Positions 1 to 10,740 of a stretch of 37,253 nucleotides of DNA are shown here, piece by piece. Source of the DNA: Intoshia linei (taxonomy: Eukaryota > Orthonectida > Rhopaluridae); contig LWCA01000242.1 in assembly GCA_001642005.1 (NCBI GenBank), forward strand, positions 1-37,253. Reading direction: 5' to 3'. Made by a program: the position numbers and the translations under genes. Numbering within the stretch: position 1 is the stretch's first letter; every line of letters starts with the position of its first letter. The notes beneath the pieces are model-generated. The model ran no database searches. It saw only the letters and a program-made list of their open reading frames with translations, and was not told the DNA's origin.

Positions 1-668
1 TATTTTTTTCAGTGAATTTTAATTAATTTGTCATAAATAGGATAGTTAGTATAATTATTTTCAATTGTTGCTCTTTGAATAAAAAATTTTTAAGTCCAAA
101 AAGTTAAAATATTTTTCTATTAGGTACAAAAAGTCAGATTTATAGGTCCAAAAAAAACTTGCCCTAGTTATTACTAATAACTTATTAGTAATTATCATAT
201 AAGTCTTATATAATAAGATAAAGTCCAGAAGTTAAATAATACTAAAAATTATGTTCAACATAAAAATAAATAAATTAAGAATTAAAGATTTAGTTACTAG
301 TACTCGGGTGTATCCGAATTTTTCACATTTTTTTGTCTTTACCCATTCAAGATTAAAATTAAGTTCAGTATATTAAGCATGTTTGATACTAGAACCCTGC
401 ATAATCCAAAATTTAAATTTTTCATTTCGTTACGATCCATATATTATGAGTCATGACCAGTATCCCTTGCAGTTTTCAATATATTAAAAATTTTTCAATT
501 TTAACTTGGCCACCAATATTGCATTAATATTTAAAAATTATTAAAAAAATGCAGGGGTCTAGTTGATAAAATAAACTTGATATAAATTTTTATACCAATA
601 AAAGTAATCACACATTACCACTATATTACTTAAATATAGGTCTGATTGTAATTAATAAAATAAATAAC
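1..668. other. Left edge, no supported exon
   Basis: I searched both strands for the last UQCRC2 exon (the conserved ...NKLK...GYL... block) and found nothing convincing. The stretch is AT-rich and low in complexity, and probably lies inside the final intron of that gene. Confidence 0.4.
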
Positions 669-3600
669 AGGTTCAATATCTTTCTGATCAACGGCCACGC
701 TGAATCCAACCAATGCTTGGTCTGAATAAATTGATATAAAATTTTCAACCTAAAAAAATTGTTAACTATATATTTTACATTATTATTAGTTTAGTGCAGG
801 CGCAAAAAAATCTCAACTTGAGCGTAATAATTCCATTGGATCAAAATATAATACAATATTATCTATTTATCTCAATCTTGGATATATGTCTGTTATGACT
901 GACATAGTCACAATATAATAGGGATTTTGGCGTAATAGAAAAAATAAAAATAAGAAACCATTTATAAAACTAAATTAAATGGTTTAAAAAACCGATTTAA
1001 GTTTCCATTAAAATCTCCTGATACATATATGTATAATAGGGTGGTTCAAAAACAAGAAAATTTTTGAAATTGAGAAAGTACTTTTGATATTTTGATAAGG
1101 GTGGTAAATAATGATTATTGGCAAAAAAATTAATTCGATTCGATTAATTTTCCTTTGTCACTCGAGCGGGGGAAATCTATAATATAGTATTTTATAATAT
1201 AAATATTTTAATGGTAACCATGAAAATTAATTGACAAATATTAATTAAAACGTTCATCCATTAGTGAAATTATCCATTAGGCAAAAAAATAACTCGATTC
1301 CATAAAATTTCCATCGCCAACCGAACAAGGGAATAATCAATATTATCGAATTTGTATAATATTAATATTTCAATGGTAGCCGTGAAAGTCGAGTGACGAT
1401 TATTAATTAAAACGATAATCCAATGGGTGACAAAGGCAAAGATTCATTTTATGAAAAAGTAAATTAAAAATAAAGTCGTATCGATTCGAAATACGGAAAT
1501 TTTTTAACAGAATATGTGATTTTTTATAAAATTTTAAAATTTGGACCAAAATTAAAATAAAATGATTTATAAATAAAAAAAGAACAACAAATGTTTCATA
1601 ATTTTAATTTATATAATTATTAAATTTGATAATACATCTGTTAACACATAATAAATTGTTTAAAAAATTNTAAAATTTCCACAGCCAACCGAACAAGGGA
1701 ATAATCAATATTATAGAATTTGTATAATGTTAATATTTCAATGATAGCCGTGAAAGTCGAGTGACGATTATTAATTAAAACGATAATCTAATGGGTGACA
1801 AAGGCAAAAATTCATTTTATGAAAAAGTAAATTAAAAATAATAGTCATATCGATTCGAAATACGGAGTTTTTTTTAACAGAATATGTGATTTTTTATAAA
1901 ATTTTAAAATTTAGACCAAAATTAAAATAAAATAATTTATAAATAAAAAAAGAACAACAAATGTTTCATAATTTTAATTTATATAATTGTTAAATTTCAT
2001 AACACATCTATTAACACAGAATAAATTGTTTAAAGAATTTGAATAATTTGATAATGTAATAAATAAGTTCCATTTTATTTGTTTAAATTAAACTTTAACA
2101 ATGAATTATAACATATAACCAACACTACATTTTTATACTACAAAAATGTATATATGTTGTATAGAATGTGTACAATTATGAAATGTACACATTCCACGGG
2201 CAAGTCGTTAGAATGTACACATTTCATGGATAAGTCGTAGAATATACACATCTCATGGATAAGTCGTACAGTATACAGTACAGATTAACGTAACAACGCA
2301 GGATATATTATTAAGATTAAAAATAATTAATTCAATTTATTAAATATAAAATTTATAACTGGAAACACGATATTTGACACAGAAATCATTGATAACTAAT
2401 CAATTATTTTGTTTTCTAAAAATCTTAAAAACCCCTCTTGAAAGTTTGGTTCAAAAAAAATCGTAATTAAATGAAAGTTTTACAAATACAAATCAATTTA
2501 AAAATAAACATGAGCTTGTTAATTTAACTGAATTGGTAAATTCGCTGTTAGCAAAGCATCAATTATGTATCTAACTCTGAATTAGCGTCTAAGACACATT
2601 CTTAGTCAAATACATTCTACGACTTGCCCGTGGAATGTGTACATTTCACAGTTGTACACATTCTATGCAACATATATAAGAAATGTAAATTTGGTGGTGA
2701 TGAGTGTCGAAGCAATAATTAATTTTATACTGTAAAAATTTGTACAAGTCATTTTTACCCAATTTCCCTAATGTATAATAAATAAACAAAAAATACCAAA
2801 TATGGTAAATTCGTGGACTCTGCAACTAATTTTCCAATTGGATAATTATAATTTGTGCTATACTTGACTCGATTTGGCGGAGAAATTATATATGACAGCA
2901 AAAGTTGGTTTATGGCACCTTTGAGAGAATACACTGTTCCAGGCGAATTAGCTTTACCAGCAACAATTGCATAAACGGTATCACAATCAAAACCGAGACG
3001 CAAGGATCCTATGTATAATTATATTTGTACATATTTTATTTTTTTTAAGTACCTCCGAAATATTTAGATTTAGGTTCAATAAAATTTTTTGTAATATCTG
3101 TAGTTTTTTCGGTGGTAATGTCACTAAAGTTGTGAAAAGTTTCAATTTGTCCATTTTCTTGGCATAGATGGATCAAATCAGTTTGGGAAATTCCATCTCC
3201 AAAAATGGCGGTATTATTATTACTGTAATGAGATTGTATATATTTCTGCATCTGCATTATAAAAATTAATTAACAACATAGAAAACTACAAAAATAAATT
3301 AAAATGACCTGCTCGGTGTTAAAAGAGTCGTATTTGTAATTTGTACTGAATAACGAATTCCCTAGTGCTTCATTTCTGAAAGCTGCAGTGTGAATTCCTT
3401 CATATAATACTAAATTCAAATTACAAGAAATAAATAACAAAAGAATTACAAGAATCTATGTTCTTTTCATGCTTTTCCAAATCAAATTTTAAAAATTTAG
3501 CACTGTCTCTAATCTCCCAAGATTTAAATCCTGGATTAAAAGCCGATTCAAATAAACATTTCGATAATTTTGGTCTGAGTAATTAAATTAAAATTTTTAT

Positions 3601-4989
3601 TTTAATTATATATTCAATTGTTTTTATTGTCAATAATGAGATAATAAAAATTACAAATTTTCTCGAAGACAAGTCAAGTTGTATATTATAAATTCTCTAT
3701 CAGTTTGAATACTAAAATTAAAAATTAAAAGTGTAATAAATTCTAATATAGTTGTGATTTTAGTTAAATTTTAACTTAAAAATTTAAAAGGAAAGATGTC
3801 AATTTGTGAGATTGGAAAAATTTTTTAATTCTCATTAAAAAACTTTGTGACTTTTGAAATTTTGATAAAACTAGTTGGTAGAGAACAAGTAAGAAAATTA
3901 ATTTAAAAAAGTTCGACCTTGACACCTAATTGGTTTCATAACTAAACTCTTTTCAAGCTACAAAAAATATAAAAAAATATAACACCTTAAATTTCCACCC
4001 AGTTGTTGTAATATCCGATTTAGACTAAAATAAGAAATGTCTTTACAACCCTAAATAACAAATTATAATATTTAGGATTCAAAATATGTATTTCTATAAA
4101 TATACATGTATAAATATGTATATAAAAAACGTGTATACCAAATAAGCTGATTGTCTAATTCTATGAGTAATACCATAATTTTCATCAGTTTCATGTTTTG
4201 ACCCGGCACAGTGAATGACGGACAATTTGACAATATTGCTATCATTTTCTAATGATACCAAAGATAATCCATTTTTATATTTCAAATGCTAAATGAACAA
4301 GTTGAATTTTAAATAGTTTCATGTAATAAAAATTTTTTAGAATATAGTAAAATATTTTAATACATTAAATTTCCCTTTTACTTATTCAGGTTCCATTTTT
4401 TATTCGATTATGATTATAAATTTTACAATATGTACAACTGAAAAAAATATAGCATTAAAAAATTTATTGAAACATTAAGGATTTGACAATATATATCCCC
4501 ATCAATACAACAAAAAACCTGATAATCACTACTATCATGTTCAAATCGAGCAATACTTGATGCGGTAGATAATTTGCAATTAAAAACCTAAAATATAATA
4601 AGATTTATTTTCAATATATAATTATTTTATTATATTTTTACTCTTTTAAATCGATTTATTATTCTCAGCATATTTTATCACTTTTAGATGCAAGTATGTA
4701 CTGTTCAAAGGTAATTCCAATATCAAATATATATAATATAAATTTTAGTTTAGTGTCAATTATCACAATAGTTTCACAAGAAACAAAGTGTTTATTTTAT
4801 AGAATTTTAATTATCATTATATTATTTTGCGTAAGCCAAATTAATGAAAAATAAGCTAAATTTTTTATTAAAACGCCAAATTCTTCCACCAGACACGCCA
4901 ATAAAAAAATAAACGTAATAAATATCAGAAAAAAGATATTAAAAAATTAAAATGATTACTTATACCTTTTTATATGTATTAAAATTCAT
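669..4989 (-). CDS. UQCRC2: Cytochrome b-c1 complex core subunit 2 (3' end missing)
   Basis: Core 2 subunit of mitochondrial respiratory complex III, an M16-family peptidase-like protein of the inner membrane. Ten exons: 4966-4989, 4519-4587, 4139-4288, 3986-4050, 3655-3711, 3450-3574, 3309-3409, 3053-3251, 2797-3008, 669-749, giving 361 codons with all phases closing. Family landmarks seen: NGLSLVSLEN near residue 37, AGSKHE...GITHRIR, LQQLGGNLS, ALGNSLFSTNY, SKYFGG, and IYSDQALVGFSV near residue 342. The zinc site HxxEH of active M16 peptidases reads H-R-I-R (residues 73-76), as expected for core 2 rather than a processing peptidase. The usual length is about 450, so some 90 C-terminal residues are missing, probably beyond position 1; the donor after exon 10 (CCT|GTTATT) is weak. 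Several blocks are strongly diverged, so a fast-evolving paralog is possible. Confidence 0.85.
1303..2040. repeat. Tandem duplication, two units of about 370 bp
   Basis: Unit A (1303-1669) and unit B (1671-2040) are direct copies differing at scattered positions and by a few small indels. Both begin TAAAATTTCCA and end around ATAAATTGTTTAAA. They share CCAACCGAACAAGGGAATAA and GTCGAGTGACGATTATTAAT. A third, much more diverged relative lies at about 1130-1260. The single ambiguous base of the window (n, 1670) falls exactly between the units. The array lies in the intron between UQCRC2 exons 9 and 10. Confidence 0.85.
2149..2678. mobile_element. MITE with ~65-bp terminal inverted repeats and TA target site
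   Basis: The left end (2151-2215) and right end (2612-2676) are inverted copies running TATATGTTG(T/C)ATAGAATG through the shared CCACGGGCAAGTCGT block, flanked on both sides by TA. The left half also carries about three direct repeats of a 34-bp unit (2179-2278) containing CATGGATAAGTCGTA. No transposase remnant is visible. TA flanks suggest a Tc1/mariner-type non-autonomous element. It lies in the intron between UQCRC2 exons 9 and 10. Confidence 0.75.
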
Positions 4990-7900
4990 TTGAATGTTGT
5001 CATGAATTTGGCGTATATTCTATTAATATGGCTTACGAAAAAATGGGCAACCTTTTAATTATGCAACATCACTAAGGTTGAAAAAGTATCAGAGAAATGT
5101 ATTTATATATAAAAATATTTCAGCAATGATGGACACAGCCGAACGTACTTAGACTTATTTTGACGGGACTCGGTGTAAATTTTGTAAAATTGAAACCTCA
5201 TTTTTCCAAAATAAGAATTTATATATAATACAATTTAATATTGAAAGTATCCTAGAATTTAAAAAAAATTATAGTCGATTAAATAGATCCACCCAAAAAA
5301 TTTAAATTTACAATTAATCATAATTTTTAATAGTAATTTAGTGATGCGATTTTTTTAATTTATTAGAGTATAATCTTAAAAATAAAGTATAAACCTACAG
5401 TACAACCCTAAAAACCATTATAAATAACATGTATTACTTAAAAAATAAAATTGAAAAACCTGTAGTAATAATGTGATGGAATATATTAAGTAACTGTTTT
5501 AGATAAGTAAAAAATGTTTTGTATCAATATTAGTAAATAAATTCTACAATTTATTTATTTTTATTATACATTATGATATTCATTGTACTTAATTTTAATT
5601 GTATTGGTGGAATATCGTGTAACTAATAAATTCAAGGGTATCAAGGGTTATTTCATTTTTCTGATATAAAAAATGACATATAGACAATGATCCCTGCTTA
5701 ATTTACTGCAGAATGATATTAATATTTTTAATTTTTATCCAAAAAACCCCCGCGTCTTGAAGTTCATTGTGTGATTTCTCAGTTAGTTTATTGAAAATTT
5801 TTATAATCCGTTTTCGTGTTAATAACTTTAAAAATACAAGTACAGTGAAGTCTTACCATAACTTAATTAATGTATAATTAATGTTAGTAAATTAACTATT
5901 AAAGTTGAAAATGTATGTTCAAAAACTATAAACAAATTAAATTCAATCTAATTTAAATTCGTACCAAGTTTCTATGTAAAAAAATATCCTAACTTATACA
6001 AGGACAGTTTAAACCTTAAAGATGTCCTTGACTTATATAATATGTTACGCTATTTTTGTTTGTGTGTGTGTTACGCTTTATTTATATAACTACCCGTCTT
6101 AAAATTTTATAAAGTCCTTATTTCAATTACAGTTTTTTCCGGGGGTGTGCGCATACATAATTCAACCTCTCAAACTCACATCTTACGGGTCAAAAACTCC
6201 AATTATCCCTCTTTTTGAAAATCAAACGCATTTGAGAATTTAAAAAAATATATACGTTGATATGGATTTTAAAATCATAAGCATTACCATAAATTTAAAT
6301 TAAAAAAAATTATATCTTCAGAGCCAAAACCACAAATTACCCTTCTTTTTTAATGAAAATAGCCCTAGAATTTCAAAAAATTTCAATTCGAATAAGTGAG
6401 GACTTCACAGTCAAAAAAGCAGTTTAGTATTCCTATATTTTTTTACGAAATATTTTATTATAACAAAAAATGTTAAATAATTAACGGTGCTAAAATTAAA
6501 AAAAAAAATTATTATGATAGAGCTCATTTCAGTTAATATAAATACAAAAAATTCAACCCCAGAAATCCACGCATTCCCGGTGAAAAATAATTTTTAATAT
6601 ATTATAACCAATATTTTTCAAATATTTCGAATTAAAATAAAAAATTGCAAATGTAAATATTGATCCTACAATTTCAAAAAAAATGTGCATTGAACGTCTA
6701 CACATTTCCAATTATAATAAAAATCTATATAATTGATTCCTTCGCAATTTTTAAATTTGAAATTCTCATTTTCAATGCATGTTGTTTCAAATTAATCAAC
6801 TTAACTTACAACAACAAATGTTAACAAACAAAAAATTAAAATGGAATAATTCACTTTAAAGTAAAAAGTAATGTGATGTGATGGTTCCACCTGACACAAA
6901 TTTAGGAACCACTCCTTTAAAGGATTGATAATAGTGAATAGTAGGATTTTTAAGTTAGATTTTCAACGTGAATTTATTTTTTAAGTATAATTAAAATGTG
7001 CCCTCGGCAAAGCTATATAAATGTAGTTAAGAAATATAAATAGTATCTGCGGTGATAAAATATTCACAAAAGTGATAAATTATATTTTATCATTTTTAAA
7101 CTCGTTTTACTCATTTAATCGTTAATATTATGAACGTAACAAAATAATTTTTTTACAATAGTACTTAAAAAATATTTGAGTAGAAGCATTTAAAATATTC
7201 TAACCCAGTTCATATAAATTCATGTTTTTTTTTGAAATTATTTAATTTTTTTAAAAATAATGAAAATTTTGTCCGTGAATCGTGTTTAAAATATGCTCTT
7301 ATTTTATTTTTCTAAATTAATATGATTAGTGTCACATGTTTTTAGAGATATAGTTAGAGTTATAGATCATGATCTATGTTAAATTTTAAAATTATAACAA
7401 ATGTATAGAAAATACGGTTAAAAAAATGTTGTAATATTTTTTTACTATGAACAATGTTAGAAAAACAGAAAAAAGTAAAAACGCGGGGTGCCATGTTTTT
7501 TCTGAGCAAAATATAAAATATTTATATTGTTCTAAAGCAAATTAAATGGAAATTATTGTCTATATATTTTTTTTTTACATTTCAAAAAAAAGTCCAAATT
7601 GGAATAGCCCTATTGTACCAAGTACATAATTCAAGTTAGTATATAACAATTAAAATGTAAAAATTAAATGCTGAAAAGCTAAAAAAGATAATTTGTTCTA
7701 CATTATCTAATTTGCAAGCAATTTATGAAACAATTTTTCTCAATCATTAAAAAAATGGAGCAATCCAATAAAACAATGAATCTCCAAAACCAAGAAATCG
7801 TCAATGTATAGAAAATGGAATGAATATAAAATTTGGGTTAACTGTGGAAAAAGTAAACGCCTGATTGCCAACACATTGAAATGAAATTAGTCGATACGCA

Positions 7901-8157
7901 CAAAAGTATAATTCATGTATATCGTCTTATTCTAAAATTAATTAAAAGCGTTATAGAAATTTAATAAATATATTACTAAAGTATTAAAATAGTATTGTAC
8001 TCAATTCAAAATGTATGGAAAAACAAATAATTATTAGCGTCTAGCTGTAGCAAAACATTTCATTTTCATTTTCATTCGTACTATTTTACCTTTTCAATTA
8101 TAATTATAGTAATCATTGCAATTCAGTCATTCCATTTTATTTATTTTTATTTTTGAA
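4990..8157. other. Intergenic, between divergent UQCRC2 and LIM gene
   Basis: No ORF with recognisable protein similarity on either strand. It should contain the promoters of UQCRC2 (right end of that gene) and of the LIM gene. The middle is occupied by repeat R1 (about 6000-7020); the rest is AT-rich sequence in which I see nothing else. Confidence 0.5.
6000..7020 (+). repeat. Interspersed repeat R1, copy a
   Basis: Starts near a TTTGTTTGTGTGTG stretch (6056), runs through monomers recognisable by CAAATTACCCTT, GCCCTAGAATTT and GCATTCCCGGTGAAAAATAA, continues through a segment with GGAACCACTCCTTTAAAGGA (about 6903), and ends near GTGCCCTCGGCAAAGCTATA. The same blocks recur in the same order, or inverted, at about 9.6, 16.7, 23.9 and 34.8 kb. 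No coding capacity seen; class not assigned. Confidence 0.65.
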
Positions 8158-9493
8158 ATGGCGGATGCTAAAAAAACTACATGTATTGTTGGAGCACCTT
8201 ATTGTACATTATGCAACGAAAGAGTGTATTTTCGAGAAGAAAAAAGTATTGGAAATAATTTTTGGCATATGAAATGTTTTAAATGCAGTAATAATTAAAA
8301 TATATACGCTAACATTAAATTGTAGTGTTGGAGTTATTTAATAATTTCAAAATATTATTACTTAATTTTTAATAATAATTACTAAATTGAATATTGTATA
8401 AATTGTCATAATTTCTTATTAGGCGATTGTAAAATGTTTTTGGATCGTGATCGAGCACTCAGTATCGAAGATGATTTGTACTGTAATATTTGCCACAGAA
8501 AAAAGCAAGCAAACGAAGGAAATCCACCAAAGGTGCAATTAATCATAAAAAACGAAATGTGCTATCGATGCAATAAAACTGTCTATTTTGCAGAACAAAT
8601 AATCAAATTGAATCAAAAATGGCATAAAAACTGCTTTACTTGCCGTAATTACTATATTTACTAGTTTTCTGAGTATTTCTTCTATTAAAAGTGCTAAAAT
8701 TCGGAGGGTGTCTTTATTTTAACTAGCACTGTATTACTTTTATTATTGAACTGATAGTACGTTTATTAGATTATTTTTTTAGAAAAATGTAATACAAGCA
8801 TACAAATGGGATCATATTGTGAACACGACGGAGAAGTGTATTGTAAGAAATGTTACAATTCCGATTACAAACCTGTAGGATACGGAACGACCCTATCATC
8901 ATACACTAATCAAATAAAAAATTCAGAAGATCAAACCCCCGGAGAAACTGATGATAACAATGAAACAAAATTAGATACCTTACAAGATTATAAAATAATC
9001 CCTGATGCACAAGATTTAAAAAATATTCACACAGCCAATGATTCCAATGTCAACAGTTACCTCGACAATATTAAAGAATTGAATAATCAAAAACCTTTAA
9101 CAAAAGAAACTATAATTCCAAACAAAGTCGCCATTCCTAATATATTTCAAAACGTCAGCATTGAGAATTGCTCTGAATGCAATTCAACCGTGTTTCTGGC
9201 AGAGAGATTGGCATTTAATGATAGAGTTTATATTTAATTATAATTTTAATATGTATGCATAATAAAAGATGTATATCACGAGATAAACATGTTACGACTG
9301 ATATTTTTCATTTATGGCAAGTGTCGTAATCGTTATCTTAAGTTTGACCTTGCGGTTGATAGTTTCATTTTTTCGTTCACTAATACATGTATTTAGATAT
9401 TCCATCAAAGTTGTTTTCGATGTTTAAAGTGCTTAAAACTTTTAAACTTGGCTAATGCCATAACATTTGAAAAAAGCAAGATTATTTGTCGAG
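8158..9493 (+). CDS. CRP/Mlp-type multi-LIM-domain protein (3' end not found)
   Basis: LIM domains are double zinc fingers that mediate protein-protein contacts; CRP/Mlp members act at muscle Z-discs, actin bundles and in nuclei. Exons 8158-8287, 8423-8644, 8783-9225 and 9397-9493 (phases 1,1,0,1) give 297 codons. Every zinc ligand of LIM1 (C16-C67) and LIM2 (C90-C141) is present, with the canonical C-x2-C-x17-H-x2-C-x2-C-x2-C-x17-C-x2-C spacing. LIM2 ends DYKPVGYG, like the glycine-rich tail of CRP repeats. A polar linker of about 100 residues follows, then LIM3 (C247 on), whose last ligands should lie in a further exon I could not find before repeat R1b. The start is the first ATG (MADAKK), seven residues before the first cysteine. 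The gene may continue past 10 kb or be truncated by the repeat insertion. Confidence 0.8.
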
Positions 9494-10740
9494 GTATATT
9501 TGAAAAAAATAATATATATTACGGTAGCCACCTTTTTTATCTTTTGAAATTTTATATGAAAAAATCTCTTTTAACAAAATAAAATGTGCATTTTCACGAA
9601 CAAAACCCGAGATTCCCTTTTTTAAAAAAATAAAAATAGTTATAGAATTTTTTAAAAATTACACCTGATACAGTGGGATTACATCCAATTAACACAAACT
9701 TAAAATTTCAATCTGACAAAGTGACGCTTGCCGATCATAAAAGCACTATAGTATCAATTTTTTTTAATTCGAAACTATTTTATTAACAAAAAATTTGATA
9801 TAATTAATGGTCCTACAATTAAAAAAAGATTAATCTAATACAGCTTATTCTAGTTGATATAGATACAAAATGTCAACCCTAGAAATTACGTATTCCCGGT
9901 GAAAAATAATTTTTAATTTAAATTAGCAACTAATATTTTTCAAATTTTTGTATTTTTAATTTAAAAATTACATTATATTAGATTAAAAATTATCCCAGAA
10001 GTTTGCTTTGCTTTTTAAAATTCTAGGATTCTTATCAAAATATATTTATTTTAAAAAAGGGTAAATAAGGTTTTTGACCTTGTAGAATCTACATTCTATG
10101 TGTCTATTTCTGTGAATGAAATTTGTTTTTAAACGTTTTTATTGGACGCTTAATTTTTTATTTAAACGTTAATAAAGAGATTTTCAATTTTGGATAAATA
10201 AGATACATTTTGTACCCATGAATCTATATGAAAATTATAAAATTTATCATTCATCAAAAAGGGTGAGGATTCCATACTAAGGATATTGATTCGTCGCCAA
10301 ATTTTTTTTTAGTGAAATTTTTTTCGCCAAGTTAAACTGGTTTGAAAGAACCGTTCTAATAACATTTAAATTATTTCGGACCAAAACTTTTCATATGGTA
10401 AGTTTGTAATATATTTTATTATGTACAATGTACATTTTAAATAAATATGTAAATTAATAGGATGTCATACAAAACAAATGTCTCCATTGACATATACACT
10501 AAAGGAATAAATTAATAAAAACAAAAATACCAAAAACATTATATTTATTAAATAAATATTACAACACTATATTTGGCCATTTATTGTTCTTTTTTTTTAT
10601 TTTATTTACCAAACAATAATCCATAATTAGACATGAACGCATCAATTCAGTTAAAATTATAATCTAAAAAAATCAAAATACAATTTAATCATAAATAGTC
10701 ATGTACTTATTAATTTATAATAACCATTATCTATAATCAA
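9494..10740. other. Gene-free stretch after LIM exon 4
   Basis: Holds R1b (about 9550-9970) and otherwise featureless AT-rich sequence. No exon completing the third LIM domain was recognised. The PIGU 3' untranslated region should start just below 10741 on the minus strand. Confidence 0.45.
9550..9970 (+). repeat. Interspersed repeat R1, copy b (fragment)
   Basis: Shares with the other copies GATTCCCTTTTTTAAAAAAA, CAATCTGACAAAGTGACGC, GGTCCTACAATTAAAAAAAG and TATTCCCGGTGAAAAATAAT. It lies immediately 3' of the last recognised LIM exon. Confidence 0.6.

Noticed and set aside
2179-2278. CRISPR-like array of short repeats with CATGGATAAGTCGTA
   Set aside because: Only about three adjacent units without unique spacers, inside a eukaryotic MITE.
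2690-2740. Possible extra UQCRC2 exon just left of exon 9 (frame starting YKINYCFD)
   Set aside because: The block at 669-749 fits the family far better and in correct phase; this one runs into the MITE.
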